A DNA stretch of 64,000 nt from assembly GCA_037367405.1 (NCBI GenBank), contig JAZKJV010002618.1, forward strand, positions 124,001 through 188,000, in the 5' to 3' direction. Under the pieces are notes generated by a model. It saw only the letters and a list, made by a program, of their open reading frames with translations, did not search any database and was not told the DNA's origin. Below, piece after piece: positions 20,490-32,869 of this stretch (position 1 is the first letter of the stretch; each line of letters begins with the position of its first letter). The position numbers and the translations under genes were made by a program. The DNA is from Ottelia alismoides (lineage: Eukaryota; Streptophyta; Magnoliopsida; Alismatales; Hydrocharitaceae).

Positions 20490-21587
20490 CTTCATGTCAA
20501 ACAAAAACATCAACGCTTTCATATACATGTATACAGGTGAGGAGACGTTCGAAAAAAGCCAGCATGTTAAGCACCCAAAAAAATATCGGCATTCCCAAAC
20601 TTAGGACAGCTCCCGGAATGGAAGAAGACGGAGATTCACAGCCTCATTCACCGCCCCCAGAAAGTTAAACTATGGGAAAAACAACGCCGGATTTTGTGGG
20701 CTGCAACGGTTCAAGAAACTGGAAGGACAACTAACGTTGTGGAGGTTCTCCCAGAGGTGGGGACCACCTCCAGCGGGCATGCAGTAGCGAATTCGGGTCA
20801 GGTGGGGTGGACTTCTGCTGGGCGGGAGTTGAGGAGGGCCAGGACCCGGTTGAGGGAGGTGGTCGGTTCGGTTCCTTTCTAATCTGGCCTCGGAGGGTGT
20901 GAGGTGGCGGAGCCAGTTCGAGCTGCTGGGGACCTAGGGGAGGGAACGCGCTTAGAATTGGTTGTCCATCTTCGGTCTGCGTCGGCTCTAGAGGAGGCGA
21001 TGGTTCCACAGCTGAGACGGCTTGCCGGAAGAGGAAGGGCTGAGGAAGGAAGCTTGGGGACCTCGGAGTCTTCTGATGTACGGAATATGGTGGATGGGTC
21101 TAGCAGCGGATGCCTCGTAGGGAGGGTGGAGGTCGACGCAGAGACTTGCATTGAGGAAGAGAGAGGTGGATCTCCTGGGAGAGGGAGGGCACGCCTTGTG
21201 GTAAGGTATGAGGCCGATTCTTCCAGGCGGTTGCAGCAACGTCTTGAAGGAATGGTTGAGGAGGGAGTGGGGGATGGTCTGGGAAGCGAAGGGAGAAAGT
21301 CAAAGGAGGTGAAGGGGTGGCAGCAGGGGGTGCGGGGAGCTGTGTAGGGCGTTTTGACTGGTGCTTCGAGCGGAAGCACTGAGGGAGGAAGAAGAAAGGG
21401 AAGAGAATGTCTTTGGAAGAGGCAGATCGGAGGCTGGAACGGGCCGAAGGCTTGTGTTTTATGGGCATGGAGGAAGAGCCATAGTCTTCTATCGGGAGGA
21501 CCCACTTTCTTTATTTTGCTAGACCGGAGTTTTGTGGAAAGTTTGGTTGTAGTACCACCCCATGGGAATACTAATTTTGTTTCGTGA
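20490..21587 (+). pseudogene. 5' region of a plant L1 LINE (ORF1 or linker), decayed
   Basis: This stretch precedes the L1 endonuclease. Frames at 20694-20882 and 20904-21347 are G-rich and charged, without an RRM or CCHC finger that I can identify. By position it should include ORF1 and the spacer. The element's true 5' end is not visible; it lies near the RHD3-like exon that ends at 20489, so the L1 may have landed in an intron of that gene. Confidence 0.45.
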
Positions 21588-22370
21588 TGAAGGTGCTCCC
21601 TTGACGTAAGAGGGTTGGGCCGTCACAAGAAACAACTAAGGGTCAACAGTCTGATAGGTGAAGCTCAAGCGGATATAGTTCTTTTGCAAGAAACGAAGAT
21701 GTCGAGGTCTGGGGAGGAAGTGTGGCGAGGCCTTGGTGGTGGAATTTGTTTCGATTTTGCATAAGTTAAGGCTCGGGGAGCAGCAGGTGGGCTACTGATC
21801 GGATGGAGGAGAGGTGACTTTGACAAGTTGGCAGAAAAGGTTTCTTCGTTCTCGTTGTCAGTGCGACTGAAGAGGAAGGTGGATAGGGTCTTGTTTACTG
21901 TGACCAACGTATACGGTCCTACAGGTTCGGTACTGGCATGTTTGGCAATGGATATCGCAGAGGTGGGGGATGACAGAGAGGAAGGTATTTGGTTAGTTGG
22001 AGGAGACCTAAATGTTACTTTATTACCAGATGACATGCCGCTGAGAGGGGGTCGAAGGGATCCTAGGTCGGAAGCTTTCATGAACCAGAAGCATGCATTG
22101 GGACTCGTGATCATTGATGCAGCAGGTTGTGCGTACAGTTGGAGGAATTCTAGGGCCAGATCTCGGTTGGATAGATTTTTTATCTCCATGGAAGGAGTGG
22201 ATCTTTGTCCCCTTTCCCGGGCTTGGGTGTTGCCTCCGACACATTCGGACCATACTTCCATCCTCCGGTCGTTTGAAGAGCAGAAGAAGCTCAGATCCTT
22301 TTTTAGGTTTAAACAGGCTTGGCTTCTGGAAGAGGGGTTCAGGGATGAGGTGGCTACACGCTAGAGGGGG
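21588..22370 (+). pseudogene. L1 ORF2 endonuclease (APE-like), decayed
   Basis: The APE-like domain nicks target DNA to prime reverse transcription. It starts with MKVL at 21588, then a stop and a frameshift, after which GLGRHKKQLRVNSLIGEAQ and IVLLQETKMS appear. VGGDLNV (near 21990) and the C-terminal THSDHTSI (near 22240) carry conserved catalytic-core residues (E, D-x-N, S-D-H). The main open part is 21828-22364, ended by a TAG. Confidence 0.88.
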
Positions 22371-24010
22371 TGACGAGTGGAAGGTTTGGTCTTGTCTCGT
22401 TTGGCAGCCAAGCTGGCATTGCTGAAGAACTTCTTAATTGAGTTTGGTTGTGGAGTGAAGGTATGATGGAGGGAGTGGAGAAATGAGGCACAACAGGAGG
22501 TGGTTAGACTTGATGTCTTGTAGGATCTGAGGGGATTGGTCCCTAAGGAGATGCGGGAACGGGCATGGCTGCTGGAAGTGATGCTTCTGGAGGACAGAAA
22601 GGAGGAAGTGGAATGGAAGCAGATATCCAGGCAAAAGTGGCTGCAGGAGGGGGACACGAACATGAGGTACTTCCATTCAGTGGTCTCCGGCAGGAGGAGG
22701 AGGAACTTTATATAGTGCTTAGAAGTAAGGGGGGAAAGGGTGGAGGGGGAAGCAAGGCTTGGGTGGGCACTCAAGGAACATTTTGTGGAAGTGTCCAAGA
22801 GAAAGCAAGGTGAAGGGTGGGGGTGGCATGGAACAGTGGTGGTAAAGTCGGTGTTAAACAAGCAGGCGCTTAGACTAAAAGAACCCTTTACAGAGGAGGT
22901 TAGGATTGCAGTTTGGGTCTTGAATGAAGATGGGGCACTGGGTCCGGATGGCTTCCCAGTGAGATTTTACAAAGAATTTTGGAAACTGCTGAAGGAAGAG
23001 GTACTAGATGTATTCAATGAATTCGGAGATGGAAACAGGGGCTTCAAGAAGGTTAATCAGGCGTTGCTTTTCCTCCTATCGAAGAAGGAGAATCTAGTCC
23101 GGGTTGAATATTATAGGTCGATTACGCTGTCGAATGCAGTATATTTGATAGTTGTAGAAGTGCTGGCAAATAGACTGCAACAGATCCTTGATAACATCAC
23201 TATGCAAAATCAATATGCTTTCATCCCTGCACAATAGATGGCAGATGGGTTAGTGATGGCATCTGAGATCCGTCTTCAGTGGCGAAGGAAAACAAGAAGG
23301 GGTGATGTGGAAGATAGACTTCGAAAAAGCTTATGACTGTGTAGAATGGAAGTTCTTGTGGGTAACACTTCGTCAATGTGGCTTCATGAATCTTTGGATA
23401 GCCTGGATGAAGAGGTGCATAACAACCTCGTCTTACGCTATCCTTGTGAATGGTTGACCGGAAGAGGGTTTTTTAACCTCAGAGAGGGGTGAGACAAGGG
23501 TGTCCATTGACACTGATGCTCTATGTGTTGGTGGCAGATGCATTAGTGGAGATGTTCAAAAGACCGATTAATGATGGGTGGTGCGAAAGCTTCAGAATGA
23601 GAGATATCTTGATCCCACTGCTTCAATATGCAGACGACACAATTATTTTTCATGGCGAAACAAAAGAGATAGATAGAAGGGTTAGGCAAATGGTGGAGAT
23701 CTTCAGCAGCATTTCTGGAGTCAGGATCAACAGTAGTGAGTCAGTGATAATTCAATTTGGAATGGAGGAGGAGGAGAGTAGAAGAAGGTATGTGATGTTA
23801 GGATGCTCAGTGGGCGAACTCCATATTTCTTATCCGAGGCTGCCTCTCGTGGCATGTAGTCTCAGAAACAAGGAGTGGGACTTGGTCCTTATGAGATTCG
23901 AACAAAGACTTGCGGGTTGGAAGGCGGTCACCCTTTCTAAGGGTAGGAAGTTGATTGTACTAAAGCATGTACTTTCAGCAATTCCTATATTCTTCTTCTC
24001 AACGGATTAA
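22371..24010 (+). pseudogene. L1 ORF2 reverse transcriptase, decayed
   Basis: RT blocks follow in order but in more than one frame: LGPDGFPVRFYKEFW (near 22940), YYRSITLSNAVYL (near 23110), QYAFIPAQ (near 23215, followed by a stop), DFEKAYDCVEW (near 23315), RQGCPLTLMLYVLVADAL (near 23490) and the catalytic QYADDTIIF (near 23630). The YADD box is intact. At least one stop and two frameshifts make it inactive. Confidence 0.92.
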
Positions 24011-24985
24011 TGTCGGTAAGGGTCAAAAAGAAGATTATGGTAATGATGAGAAACTCTTTCTGGTCTGACAGGAAGCAACAAAGATTGGGGATGCATCTGA
24101 TTTGATGGGAGGAGCTAAGAAGGAAGAAAAACGAAGGAGGGTTGGATATTCGATATGTGAGCTGTATGAACAAAGCACTGTTGGCAAAATGAGTGGTGCA
24201 GATTTGAGGAAACACGGATAGATTGGCTATGAAGCTGCTACGAACCGTACATGGTGTTAAAGGGCCCCCTTGAAACAAGAAAAATATCGTTTGAATCTTC
24301 CCTCTAGATCGGGGTTAGAGACTTTTTACCACAGCTCAGGCTAGAAATGACACCGAAGGTGGGTAAAGGAAGACTTTTTGTTTTTGGATGGACAACTGGA
24401 CAGGAGATGGGGTACTAAGTGATAGGTTCCAAAGACTTTTTGCATTAGCGACAAACAAGGAGTGCACCGTAGCGGATGCTTGTGGATCTAGCTCGTGGGT
24501 CCCGGTGTTCCTATCAGACCTTACAAGCTAAAGATTAGAGGAGTGGGTTAGACTACAGTCAGAATTGTTGTCTCCTAGCTGTATATCTATGGGGAGGGAT
24601 CACTTTGTTTGGGTGGATGTAGATTTTACTTAAAGAAGGCATACACGAATTCAAAGGTATAGCGGATGATCTGGACCAAGACATGAAGACATATATGAAG
24701 ATAATTGAGCAAGCAAGATCCCATGAAGAGTGAAAGTCTTCTTATGGTGCCTCAAAAGGGGCAGGATTTGTGACAAGGCAAGAAGGGGTAGTCTTTTTGG
24801 CGTTTCATATACCAGATGTGACAGATGCAGTGCACAGATGGAAGACACAGAACATTTATTCTTGACATGCCCTTTGTCGGAGCAGGTTTGGAAGGAGTTA
24901 AGAGCACCATGGGTCACTCACAAAGGCTCGGTTGATTTTTGGAGATATTTGTTGCTCTTTGGTCCGTTGGGGGGGGCATAAATGA
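24011..24985 (+). pseudogene. L1 ORF2 C-terminal region with zf-RVT-like domain
   Basis: After RT the remains continue in broken frames. The frame 24730-24981 reads VFLWCLKRGRICDKARR and then CDRCSAQMEDTEHLFLTCP, the C-x2-C...H...C zinc-binding domain usual at the end of plant L1 ORF2 (zf-RVT). It ends in TAA near 24981. Confidence 0.85.
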
Positions 24986-25157
24986 CTTAATTTTTAAAAA
25001 TCAAAAGTTCTATTCAGAAAATGTTGTAGCGTCCTGTCTTTCCCTTCATCAATTCTGGCCCACAAGGTAATGTACCACTCTTATTCATTTTAATATATAA
25101 AAGCTGAAGTGCATTGAGTCCCAGCTCAGGATGTCACCCTTTTCATTCTCAAAAAAA
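24986..25157 (+). other. L1 3' UTR and short A-tail
   Basis: A short non-coding tail ends in CATTCTCAAAAAAA near 25155, the probable 3' end of the LINE. An AATATATAAAAGC stretch precedes it. The target-site duplication could not be identified by eye. Confidence 0.55.
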
Positions 25158-27290
25158 TCTCCTTTACTTAAGTTAATGACATGATTCATTGACTAATTGA
25201 CAATAATTACTAACTAATGTGTTGTAAATAATTACCATTAATTATTATATATAAATATAACTATATTATGGTGTAATATTTTATGTATTTATTTCTTATT
25301 AAAAATCGAAAAAATAATTAGAATAAAATTATGTATAAATAAAATAACATAAAAAGCAAAATAAAAATACAAAAAATAAGCAAAAAAATTAAAGAAATTT
25401 TCTATATGTTTTTTAATAGTATTTAATTTTTATCTATGTATTGATGACCTCTGATCTATTTGACTTCTTATGAAAGTTCCAGATCTCATTGAGATCTACA
25501 ACTTTCATCGTTACCGATTTTCCTAGTTCTTCCTCTTACTATTTCTTTTTTAATTTACTATAATTTCTTAAATTCCGATTTGCCCATGTGGCGCTTCTAG
25601 AGTGTTGCACGTGGCCTGCACCTGTGTCGTCATCCTTCTACATCTAGGCCATTTGATCTATCTTTGATCAAGCTAATCTCGACCATCCATCTACGCATTA
25701 ACTACAATCGTTGGATCAAAAGATCCAATGGTGGCCCCTATCTTCTTCAACCTCCAGCAGTTGTGTGCATTTTCATCAACCAACCCCTCTTCACCTAATT
25801 ATCCCAACCTACTTCGACGAACTCCTGACCAACTGCCACCATCCTAGCATTCTCCTAACTTCCCTAACTCCCACCAACCATCTATTAAACCCTAACCCTA
25901 ACTTCCCTACCAGCAACAAAAGTTAAAACTACCCAAGAAAACCACCTGCAACCTCCACATTCTACTCTTCAAATACCCCACCAATGCCTTGTACGATGGT
26001 GGCCAACCCTTGAACGAAGTTCTCCCTAGCCGCTCCTCCACCCTTGGCCGCCTTGCCAAGCTACGACCATCTCTGACTGTATGAGTGCTCCCGACAGTTG
26101 AGGGAGTTTTAGGAAAGACCTGAGGGCCATGATGGCCTCATTCCAGGCCAACCACTTCCACAAGCGAAAATTCTTCATGTACAAGTTAGATAAATAGGAA
26201 TTCTTCCTTCATTCCTTCAATTTTTCTTGCCTTGTCGTGAGATCAAACCCCTCATTTCACTTGGTTTCGATCTTCGACGTACATCTCTGATATATGATGG
26301 AGACTCTGTTCTATGTCTTCTTCATTCCTACACACTTACCAATTCCATCCACTTCTTCCGTCAAACATGTAGGAGGAACCTCAACAAGGCTTCACCTTCT
26401 TCACCTCCGATTAGCCCTTCACTCCATTCACATTCGCATGTAAACACTCATGTCTGCTTCAGATATGTATTTGCCAACGCTTGTAGGGTCAAGATTTCTT
26501 CAATGGTCGGAATTCTTGAAGGAGCTCCGATATGGAGCTTTGTTCCTAACAGTTCCTCATCATTTCCATCTTTCGATTGTTCGAGGACCTTCATCAACAA
26601 TCCATCATGCTCGCGGGCCTTCTGCGAATGATCATCGAACATCAAATAGCCTCCAGGAGCACGGTAGATCTCTGGGGCTCTCACCGGAGCCCAATCTTCT
26701 CGCACTCACACAAGGCCACGCTCTTTTGGGAAGGAAGTACATGCACCATCGGATCATGTAAATCTGGGGATGATTTGACGGTCCAATTTGATCCACGTCT
26801 TCAGACCAAACCACTAGCCTCGTGCGTAACTGAGACACTAGCTGAAGAACCAAATGACATCATGTGGCACGAGCCACATTCAGCACCCGAGCCTAGGAAC
26901 GCACGCGCAACCCATCTGCAGGCCTGAGAAATTTGCATAACTATCCCACTAGTTATTTGTTTTTGCAAAAAATACCTCTACATAGGGGGTATTCAATAAA
27001 ATTCACAATCAATTTTTTAATAATTCATTTTAGTCCCTCCATGGACTTGTTTGTTGTGTTTGAATTCATGTCTTATCACAGTTATGCTCCTAGATTAAAT
27101 GATAAAAAACTTGAGCGTTGTTTATCCGATTGAGATGATTTTAGCGGCATTTTGATCCTCATTTAGTTGTCTTTGATATAATATGAATTATTTATGAATT
27201 AGACAGTAAAATAAGATTATTTAATTAGAGTCTATATGTTTGCTTTTCCTTCTCATTAAATGCAATTTAACTCTAAACTGAAGTGCTCGA
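25158..27290 (+). repeat. Fragment of an E1-type LTR, both ends missing
   Basis: AGATCTCATTGAGATCTACA near 25480 aligns with a segment near 11390 of the E1 LTR. CCATTTGATC and CGTTGGATCAAAAGATCCAA near 25645-25730 are members of the same inverted-repeat family as in E1. The part from 26930 resembles the tail half of the E1 LTR (13350 onward). No TG start or CA end is visible. Short frames here (26227-26631, 26448-26705 and others) are chance frames in LTR sequence. Confidence 0.6.
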
Positions 27291-29136
27291 TTGGACACTA
27301 GGGGGATGAAGGTGCCTGGGGAGTTCATAATACAAAGGGGGAGTTCGTACTAGTGATCAATGAGGCAGAGCATCGTTCAGATGGTCAGAACGGAGAGGTG
27401 GAGCTGGAGCTCTGTCCATCAGAAATTTGGAACTCAGTGCGAACGAAATGAAATAAAATAAAACTAGCGCCTACTCTAAGTTACTGCTACATCTATAGGT
27501 TGAAATGACAAGAAAATAGATAAAAGAACTCACTAGAGTACCTCCTTGAGTGAAGCTAGGGGCGACAGAACGGAGAGTCAGACCTCCTCAATTCGACACT
27601 CTTTCCGGCCAAGAAAAGGCTAGGATGATCGCTTGTTGTCACTAGGAGGTGATCTCGAAGCCCAATATTAGGTAAAAAAAAGGTGAAAGAGGGATCAAAA
27701 ATCTAGGAAAGGTAGAGGAGGTGTTCATATACAGGCAAGGAGAGGGGGTAGTTCGCTCGATCAGAGTGCTCGATTCAGTGTTCCTTTGACTGAGGAAACA
27801 GGCTAGCGTGTCCATCCAAAGATCGATGCCCAAGGTTGCAGAAGGATCGATCCAAAAGAATGAAAGGGGCGACGAGAAAAAAAATGAACAAATCCAAATC
27901 AAGCGCTAGGTCTGACAAACCTAGGACCTCAATCAGAGAGTTGACGGAGATCAATTGGAGGTGAACCCTAGTCTGTCCACATGGACCAACCAAATACTAG
28001 ATACGAAATTACTTATAAAATTGATAATAAATAATAATTGATTTTATAATTTATGTTATAAAAAAATTGTCAATTATTTTCTGCAGTATTATAATATGAT
28101 TTTTATTTATCTTTTTGAGTTAATTTATTACAAGTTTGTTTTTCAGGGTTTACTTATGTGTATTTATCTATGTTTTGGGTATTTTATTTTTATTTTGTAT
28201 TTTTATTTTGTTATGTTATTTTCTTATTTTCATTATTTATAACTTTTTTTTGTATACATAAATATATTTTCATTATATATTTCTGATGTATTTTTTACAC
28301 TTAAATAAATAAGGGTATTAAACATATAGGTATAAGTATTTGTATTTTGTCTATGTATTTTTATACATATTTTATTTTTATGATTTATTTTTGGTCTTAT
28401 TCTATTTTAAATGTGTACATCTATTATAAATAAGATTTACAAAATTATAAACATATAAAATTTTTAAAATATTGAAGAATAAATAAAATAAATATTTTAT
28501 ATAGGTAAACCATACAATAAGTGTCCAAAACCTAACTTACATACCTTAACTCCAAAAAGTATGAAATCACCTTCAATAAATATATTATTAAAGTTTATAT
28601 AGAAATAAAGGTGATTTTAGGACATTTTGAGTTTTTATTTAGGAATATGGGTCTGTCAAGTTAGGATTTTGATTTTCTATTTAGAGTGTAAAATGTAAAT
28701 TTTATATTATTTTTATACGAAATCAATTTTATATTTTTCTATCTATTTTATTTACAAATTTCATGTATAAAGTTTTTTTATTTGAGATATAAAGTATGGA
28801 ATATAAAATAGACCCCAAAAGTGACTTATTGATGAAATAAAGAATGGACTTTATTCATGTATTACTAGCCCTTATCTCCCCTTACTTTATTCAGTGTCAA
28901 CCCATCCACCAAGATGCCTATGTCTCAGGGTTTAGGGTCATAAAATACCTTTAACATTTTATTATTTTTCTTTTCTTCTTTATTCTATAATTTTAGCATT
29001 TAAAGTTGTATTTTATACACAATAAATGGAATTAATAAAGAATGTAAATTGTACAAAATATTACCATATACATGCATTAGATAGCGTTTTTAAGGCCAAA
29101 ATGACAGAATAAATGTGACGCAATGGAGATTCATCA
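27291..29136 (-). repeat. Reverse-strand Athila-type LTR, 3' part truncated
   Basis: On the reverse strand it begins TGATGAATCTCCATTG at 29136, just after a PPT, matching the forward LTR starts at 52465 and 62515. The segment near 28860-28950 is the complement of AAACC...GAGACCTAGGCAT...AAGTAAGGGGA text seen near 52650. GTCCACATGGACCAACC near 27975 recurs near 62130 in E5. The end toward 27291 is not clear. Confidence 0.65.
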
Positions 29137-29345
29137 CCCCATTATACTTGTCTTTCCTAGTCCCTAGCAAGGACTTATGTAGTAAGTACAGACAATAAAG
29201 ATAAAGAAAAGAAAAGGAAAGAACTTCGAATAATTATCGAGTTTTAAACGTGTTTTAACAAAATCAAAGTTTGGAACTCAAAGAAGGCTTTGGATTAATG
29301 GTGTGTTCGGAATCACATGGAAGTCAGGAAGTGTGACACAATAGC
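29137..29345 (-). other. PPT and end of 3' domain of a reverse-strand element
   Basis: On the reverse strand GACAAGTATAATGGGG directly precedes the LTR start, a PPT variant of AAGTATAGGGGG. Beyond it lies sequence aligning with the pre-LTR part of E4 (about 52290-52460). The rest of this element to the right is missing or replaced by E2. It could be the far end of E5, separated by nested insertions; this is only inferred. Confidence 0.55.
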
Positions 29346-29439
29346 CCTTAGGTTCCATACTCCTATCATTCAGTCCAATTCACAACCAGGTTAGAACCTT
29401 TCTCCAGTCACATACTCTTGCTACCTTGAAGTGATAGGA

Positions 29440-30420
29440 CCATGCGTATGAAATTGTTCAGCACTCCCAAGACAAAACTGATGAACTATGCAAACCCTCT
29501 CGTGAGTAACAATGTTGTCTCAATCCAAACCTCTGGGATGTTGTCATGAAAGAGATCACGAAATGATGTGACACTGCATTTATTCATCCTATATCGGATT
29601 CCAAGTGGGTCAGACCTTTGCATGTGGTCTTGAAGAAATCTAGGATGATTATTGTAAGGAATGACCGTGGTGAAAAGATTTTGAACCGTTTACCAATTTC
29701 ATGGCATGTTTGCATAGATTACTGATGCCTGAATTCAGCTACCAAGAAAGATCACTTTCCACTACACTTTATTGACCAAATTATTGAGAGATTGGCACGA
29801 AATAGTTCTTTTATTTCTTGGATGGGTACTCAGGGTATAACCATGTTGCTATCACTCCTGAGGATGATGAAAAAAACTACTTTTACTTTATGTTTGTTAC
29901 CTATACTTTTAGACATATGCCCTTTGGATTATGTAATGCCCCTTCTATATTCCAGAAGTGTATGTTGTCAGTTTTTACCTACATGGTGGGTAGTTTTCTA
30001 ATGGCCTTCATGAACGATTTCTCAATCTATAGGGATAGTTTTGAAACATGTCTTGCTCATTTAGACCCTGTACTACAACCTTGATGTGAGGTAAACTTCG
30101 TGCTCTCGTGGGAGAAGAGTCACTTTGTGGTGACTAATGGGGTTGTATTGGGTCACATCATCTCCAAACATGCTATGGAGGTTGACCTGACTACCATTGA
30201 TGTGATCTCCAAGCTAGAACCACCGTAGAATTCGAAGCAGTTGAGGTCATTTCTAGGACATGCTGGATTTTATAGGAGATTCATTAAGGACTTCAGCAAG
30301 ATCGCTAGACCTTTGACTGACCTTCTATGTAAGGAGAGTGAGTTTATTGTTGATGAGAAAGCCCTCCTTACATTCAATCAAATGAAAGACATGGTTACTA
30401 ATGCTCCTGTCCTATAGCGA
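29440..30420 (+). pseudogene. pol: E2 reverse transcriptase, decayed
   Basis: Remains of ISDSKWVRPLHVVLKK, SWHVCIDY and ATKKDHFPLHFIDQIIERL appear in order, then MPFGLCNAPSIFQKCM at about 29920. The catalytic motif reads FMNDFS near 30010 in place of F-M-D-D, so one catalytic Asp is Asn. DFSIYRDSFETCL and LGHAGFYRRFIKDFSKIARP follow. Stops interrupt at about 29730, 30082 and 30225. Confidence 0.9.
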
Positions 30421-30830
30421 CCTGATTGGTCTCTTCCCTTTGAGATCATGATGGGCGCATCAGATTTTGCAGTTGGAGCTATGTTAGCGTAGAGAAGGCA
30501 TCTGATACCATTTGTTATACACTATTCTAGCAAGACGTGGATGAGGTACAATGTAATTACACAGTCACAAAGAATGAGATGTTAGCAGTGGTGTTTGCAT
30601 TAGAGAAGTTCAGACCTTTCCTCCTTGGTTCATATGTAATTGTATACACAGATCACACTACCATACGAACCTACATGCAAAGAAGGATGCTAAGCCATGC
30701 CTTATCAGTGGGATACTTTTTCTCCAGAAGTTTGATTTAGATATTTGAGATAAACTTGGAGTAAAAAATGTTGTGGCAGATCACCTTTTCCGGATTACAG
30801 ATGCAGAGACTTCAGAATATAATATACTTC
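30421..30830 (+). pseudogene. pol: E2 RNase H, decayed
   Basis: FEIMMGASDFAVGAM near 30440 corresponds to E1 IMTDASDF; the first catalytic Asp is Gly. A TAG follows near 30490. NYTVTKNEMLAVVFALEKFR and VIVYTDHTTIRTYMQRR continue the fold, then VVADHLFRI-like remains end it near 30800. Confidence 0.87.
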
Positions 30831-32215
30831 CCATATAAGAGACCTTTCTTTATGAGACCATTTTGTCTATGAACTCACTCCGATTGTATGTTGATATTGT
30901 AAACTATCGTGTCTCCAATATCTTGTCTCCATGGAAGTTCTACAAGATTGACCGAAGCACACGGTAGACAGATTCCAGTCTGAGATATATTTTTACCACT
31001 GGGATGATCCATACCTATTTTTTGAGGGTACGGATTGTATCTGGAGAAGGTATATTCCTAGGAATACACCACTGTACTTGAGCATTATTACAATTAGAGT
31101 TTAGTGGTCATCATTCAAGGAAACACACAATAACAAAGGTTTTACATAACGGCATATCTTCGCCAACTTTATTTAAGGAAGCTACAAATTATGTCGAGGT
31201 TGTACTGATTGTTATAAGATGGGAGGAACCATTTGTTCCAAAGATACCATGCCCATGAGATATATACATATTTGATACGTTTTTTATGCTTGGTATAAAG
31301 ACTTCATGGGCCCATTTCCTATCAATTAGGGATTTCAGTACATACTACTTGTCGTGGATTATGTTTGTAGTTGGGTGGAGGCTATCCCCACCCGAGCCAT
31401 TGATAGTTATACGATATGGTACATTCTCAAGGACCATATTATTGTGTGGTTCAGGTTTCCTAAGATACTCATTTCAGATGAGGGAAGCCATTTCATTAAT
31501 AGAGAGGTCAAGAAGCTTGTGAAGGAGTACACCGTTGAGCTTAGAGTTGTCTCTCCTTACCCTCCACAGACTGCCTAGCTGCGATTTCAAATAGGGAGAT
31601 AAAGATGATATTGCAAAAACTTGTATGTCTAGATAGGAAGAACTAGTCTCAGATGCTTGATTCGATTCTATGGGGTTATCGGACGACGTATAAGTCTCCA
31701 TTGGGTATATCTCCCTACAGAGTAGTGTATGGAATGTCTTGCCACCTACTAGTTGAATTAATACAAAAATCATTATGGTCACTCTGTCTATGCAATTTGG
31801 ACTATGAGAAAGCAGGACAGAGTAGGAAGCTGATATGAATTAATTGCTAGAATTCCAAGATTTAGCATATGACAAAGTCACTCATGTATAAGGAAAAAGT
31901 CAAGCATTGGAATGATAGACATGTTAGAAGGGAGACTTTCTCCCCTGATCAAAACGTTTGGTTGTTTGATGCTAAATTAGAGTTGTTTTTCATAAAACTA
32001 TAAAGCAAATGGTCAGGACCGTTCATTGTGAGAGTTGTGCATGACCGTGGTAGTATTTTCATATATGTAGGTTGCCATCTGATACATAACCATTTGTTAT
32101 GAATGGACAGTTGCTGAAGCCATATATAAATCATGATACATTTATGTTCGTAGTTTATTCCATACATGTGGCATCAGACGATGAGTTTTTGACATCTTCT
32201 ACGTCTGATACATGA
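30831..32215 (+). pseudogene. pol: E2 integrase, decayed
   Basis: Remains of the zinc-binding part lie at about 31060-31230. The core keeps YKDFMGPFP (first Asp, near 31300) and ISDEGSHFINREVKKLVKEY (second Asp, near 31470). The Glu of GMAEVSNRE is replaced: the segment near 31580 reads LAAISNRE. The C-terminal part (WSGPFIV-like near 32010) is broken by stops. The frame ends before the hairpin array. Confidence 0.87.
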
Positions 32216-32299
32216 GCTGATTTTCTCTTCTATGTATCCTTTCATTTTTTTTCTTTCTTCTTATATTTGTATTATTCACCTTTTTCCTGTGTGTGTTTG

Positions 32300-32332
32300 C
32301 TATACTTAGGATGTACTCTATCCTAAGTATAG
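32300..32332 (+). repeat. E2 hairpin 1
   Basis: CTATACTTAGGAT (32300-32312) and ATCCTAAGTATAG (32320-32332) pair perfectly over a 7-base loop; GGGG follows. The arms are identical to those of E1 hairpin 1, while the loop differs. Confidence 0.95.
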
Positions 32333-32391
32333 GGGATGTTAATGATATGAGATTTTTCCATTTTTATTCGGTTTCATCATTCTTGTTGTTA

Positions 32392-32429
32392 CTTATATTT
32401 AGGAATCCTTTTCCCTAAGTATATGGGGA
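32392..32429 (+). repeat. E2 hairpin 2
   Basis: CTTATATTTAGGAA faces CCCTAAGTATATGGGG with several mismatches. The bases after the G-run read AGTGATGATG, similar to the LTR start TGATGATTCTG of this same element. Confidence 0.8.
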
Positions 32430-32521
32430 GTGATGATGTTCATACTATCTCTTTCGTATGTTTATTTTCTTTTATTTCTTCTGATCTCTTGCTTTCCCTT
32501 CAACTTGTTGATATCCTTTTT

Positions 32522-32557
32522 CTATACTTAGGGATCTTTTACCCTATGTATAGGTGA
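32522..32557 (+). repeat. E2 hairpin 3
   Basis: CTATACTTAGGGAT faces ACCCTATGTATAGG, one mismatch in the 12-bp stem; loop of about 8 bases. Confidence 0.9.
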
Positions 32558-32620
32558 GGACGAGTAGAGTCATTCAGTTTGTTCATTCTCTTCCTTGGTT
32601 TTCCCCATTTGTACAGTTTT

Positions 32621-32657
32621 CTATACTTAGGATTACTTGATCCTAAATATATAGGGG
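32621..32657 (+). repeat. E2 hairpin 4
   Basis: CTATACTTAGGAT faces ATCCTAAATATATAGGGG, with a 2-base insertion in the right arm. The start is 99 bases after hairpin 3. Confidence 0.9.
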
Positions 32658-32722
32658 ATCACCGACTATTATTCTTTTCATCTATTCTTTGAGTCGTTGT
32701 TGTATAGTATTCTTTTCACTTT

Positions 32723-32802
32723 TCTATAGTGAGCATGAGTAATGTCTTCCTTTATAGCTCTTTGGTTACTATGAGGACATAGTTCGAGCGAAGTATAGGG
32801 GG
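32723..32802 (+). repeat. E2 terminal unit of the array
   Basis: CTATAGTGAGC at the left faces GCGAAGTATAGGGGG at the right across about 55 bases. GAGGACATAG precedes the right arm as in E1 and E4. A TATATATTGTATATATAC palindrome follows. Confidence 0.75.
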
Positions 32803-32869
32803 TGTCGTATATATTGTATATATACATTAGCCATAACTTATATTTTTCATAATAATATGGCTATTATTA

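Noticed and set aside
20879..21505. Reverse-strand proline- and serine-rich frame of 208 codons
   Set aside because: It lies antisense to the G-rich L1 5' region and its composition follows from that; no domain is recognisable.
26227..26927. Possible small genes between L1 and the reverse LTR
   Set aside because: The sequence aligns with the LTR type of E1 and contains its inverted-repeat motifs, so frames there are chance.
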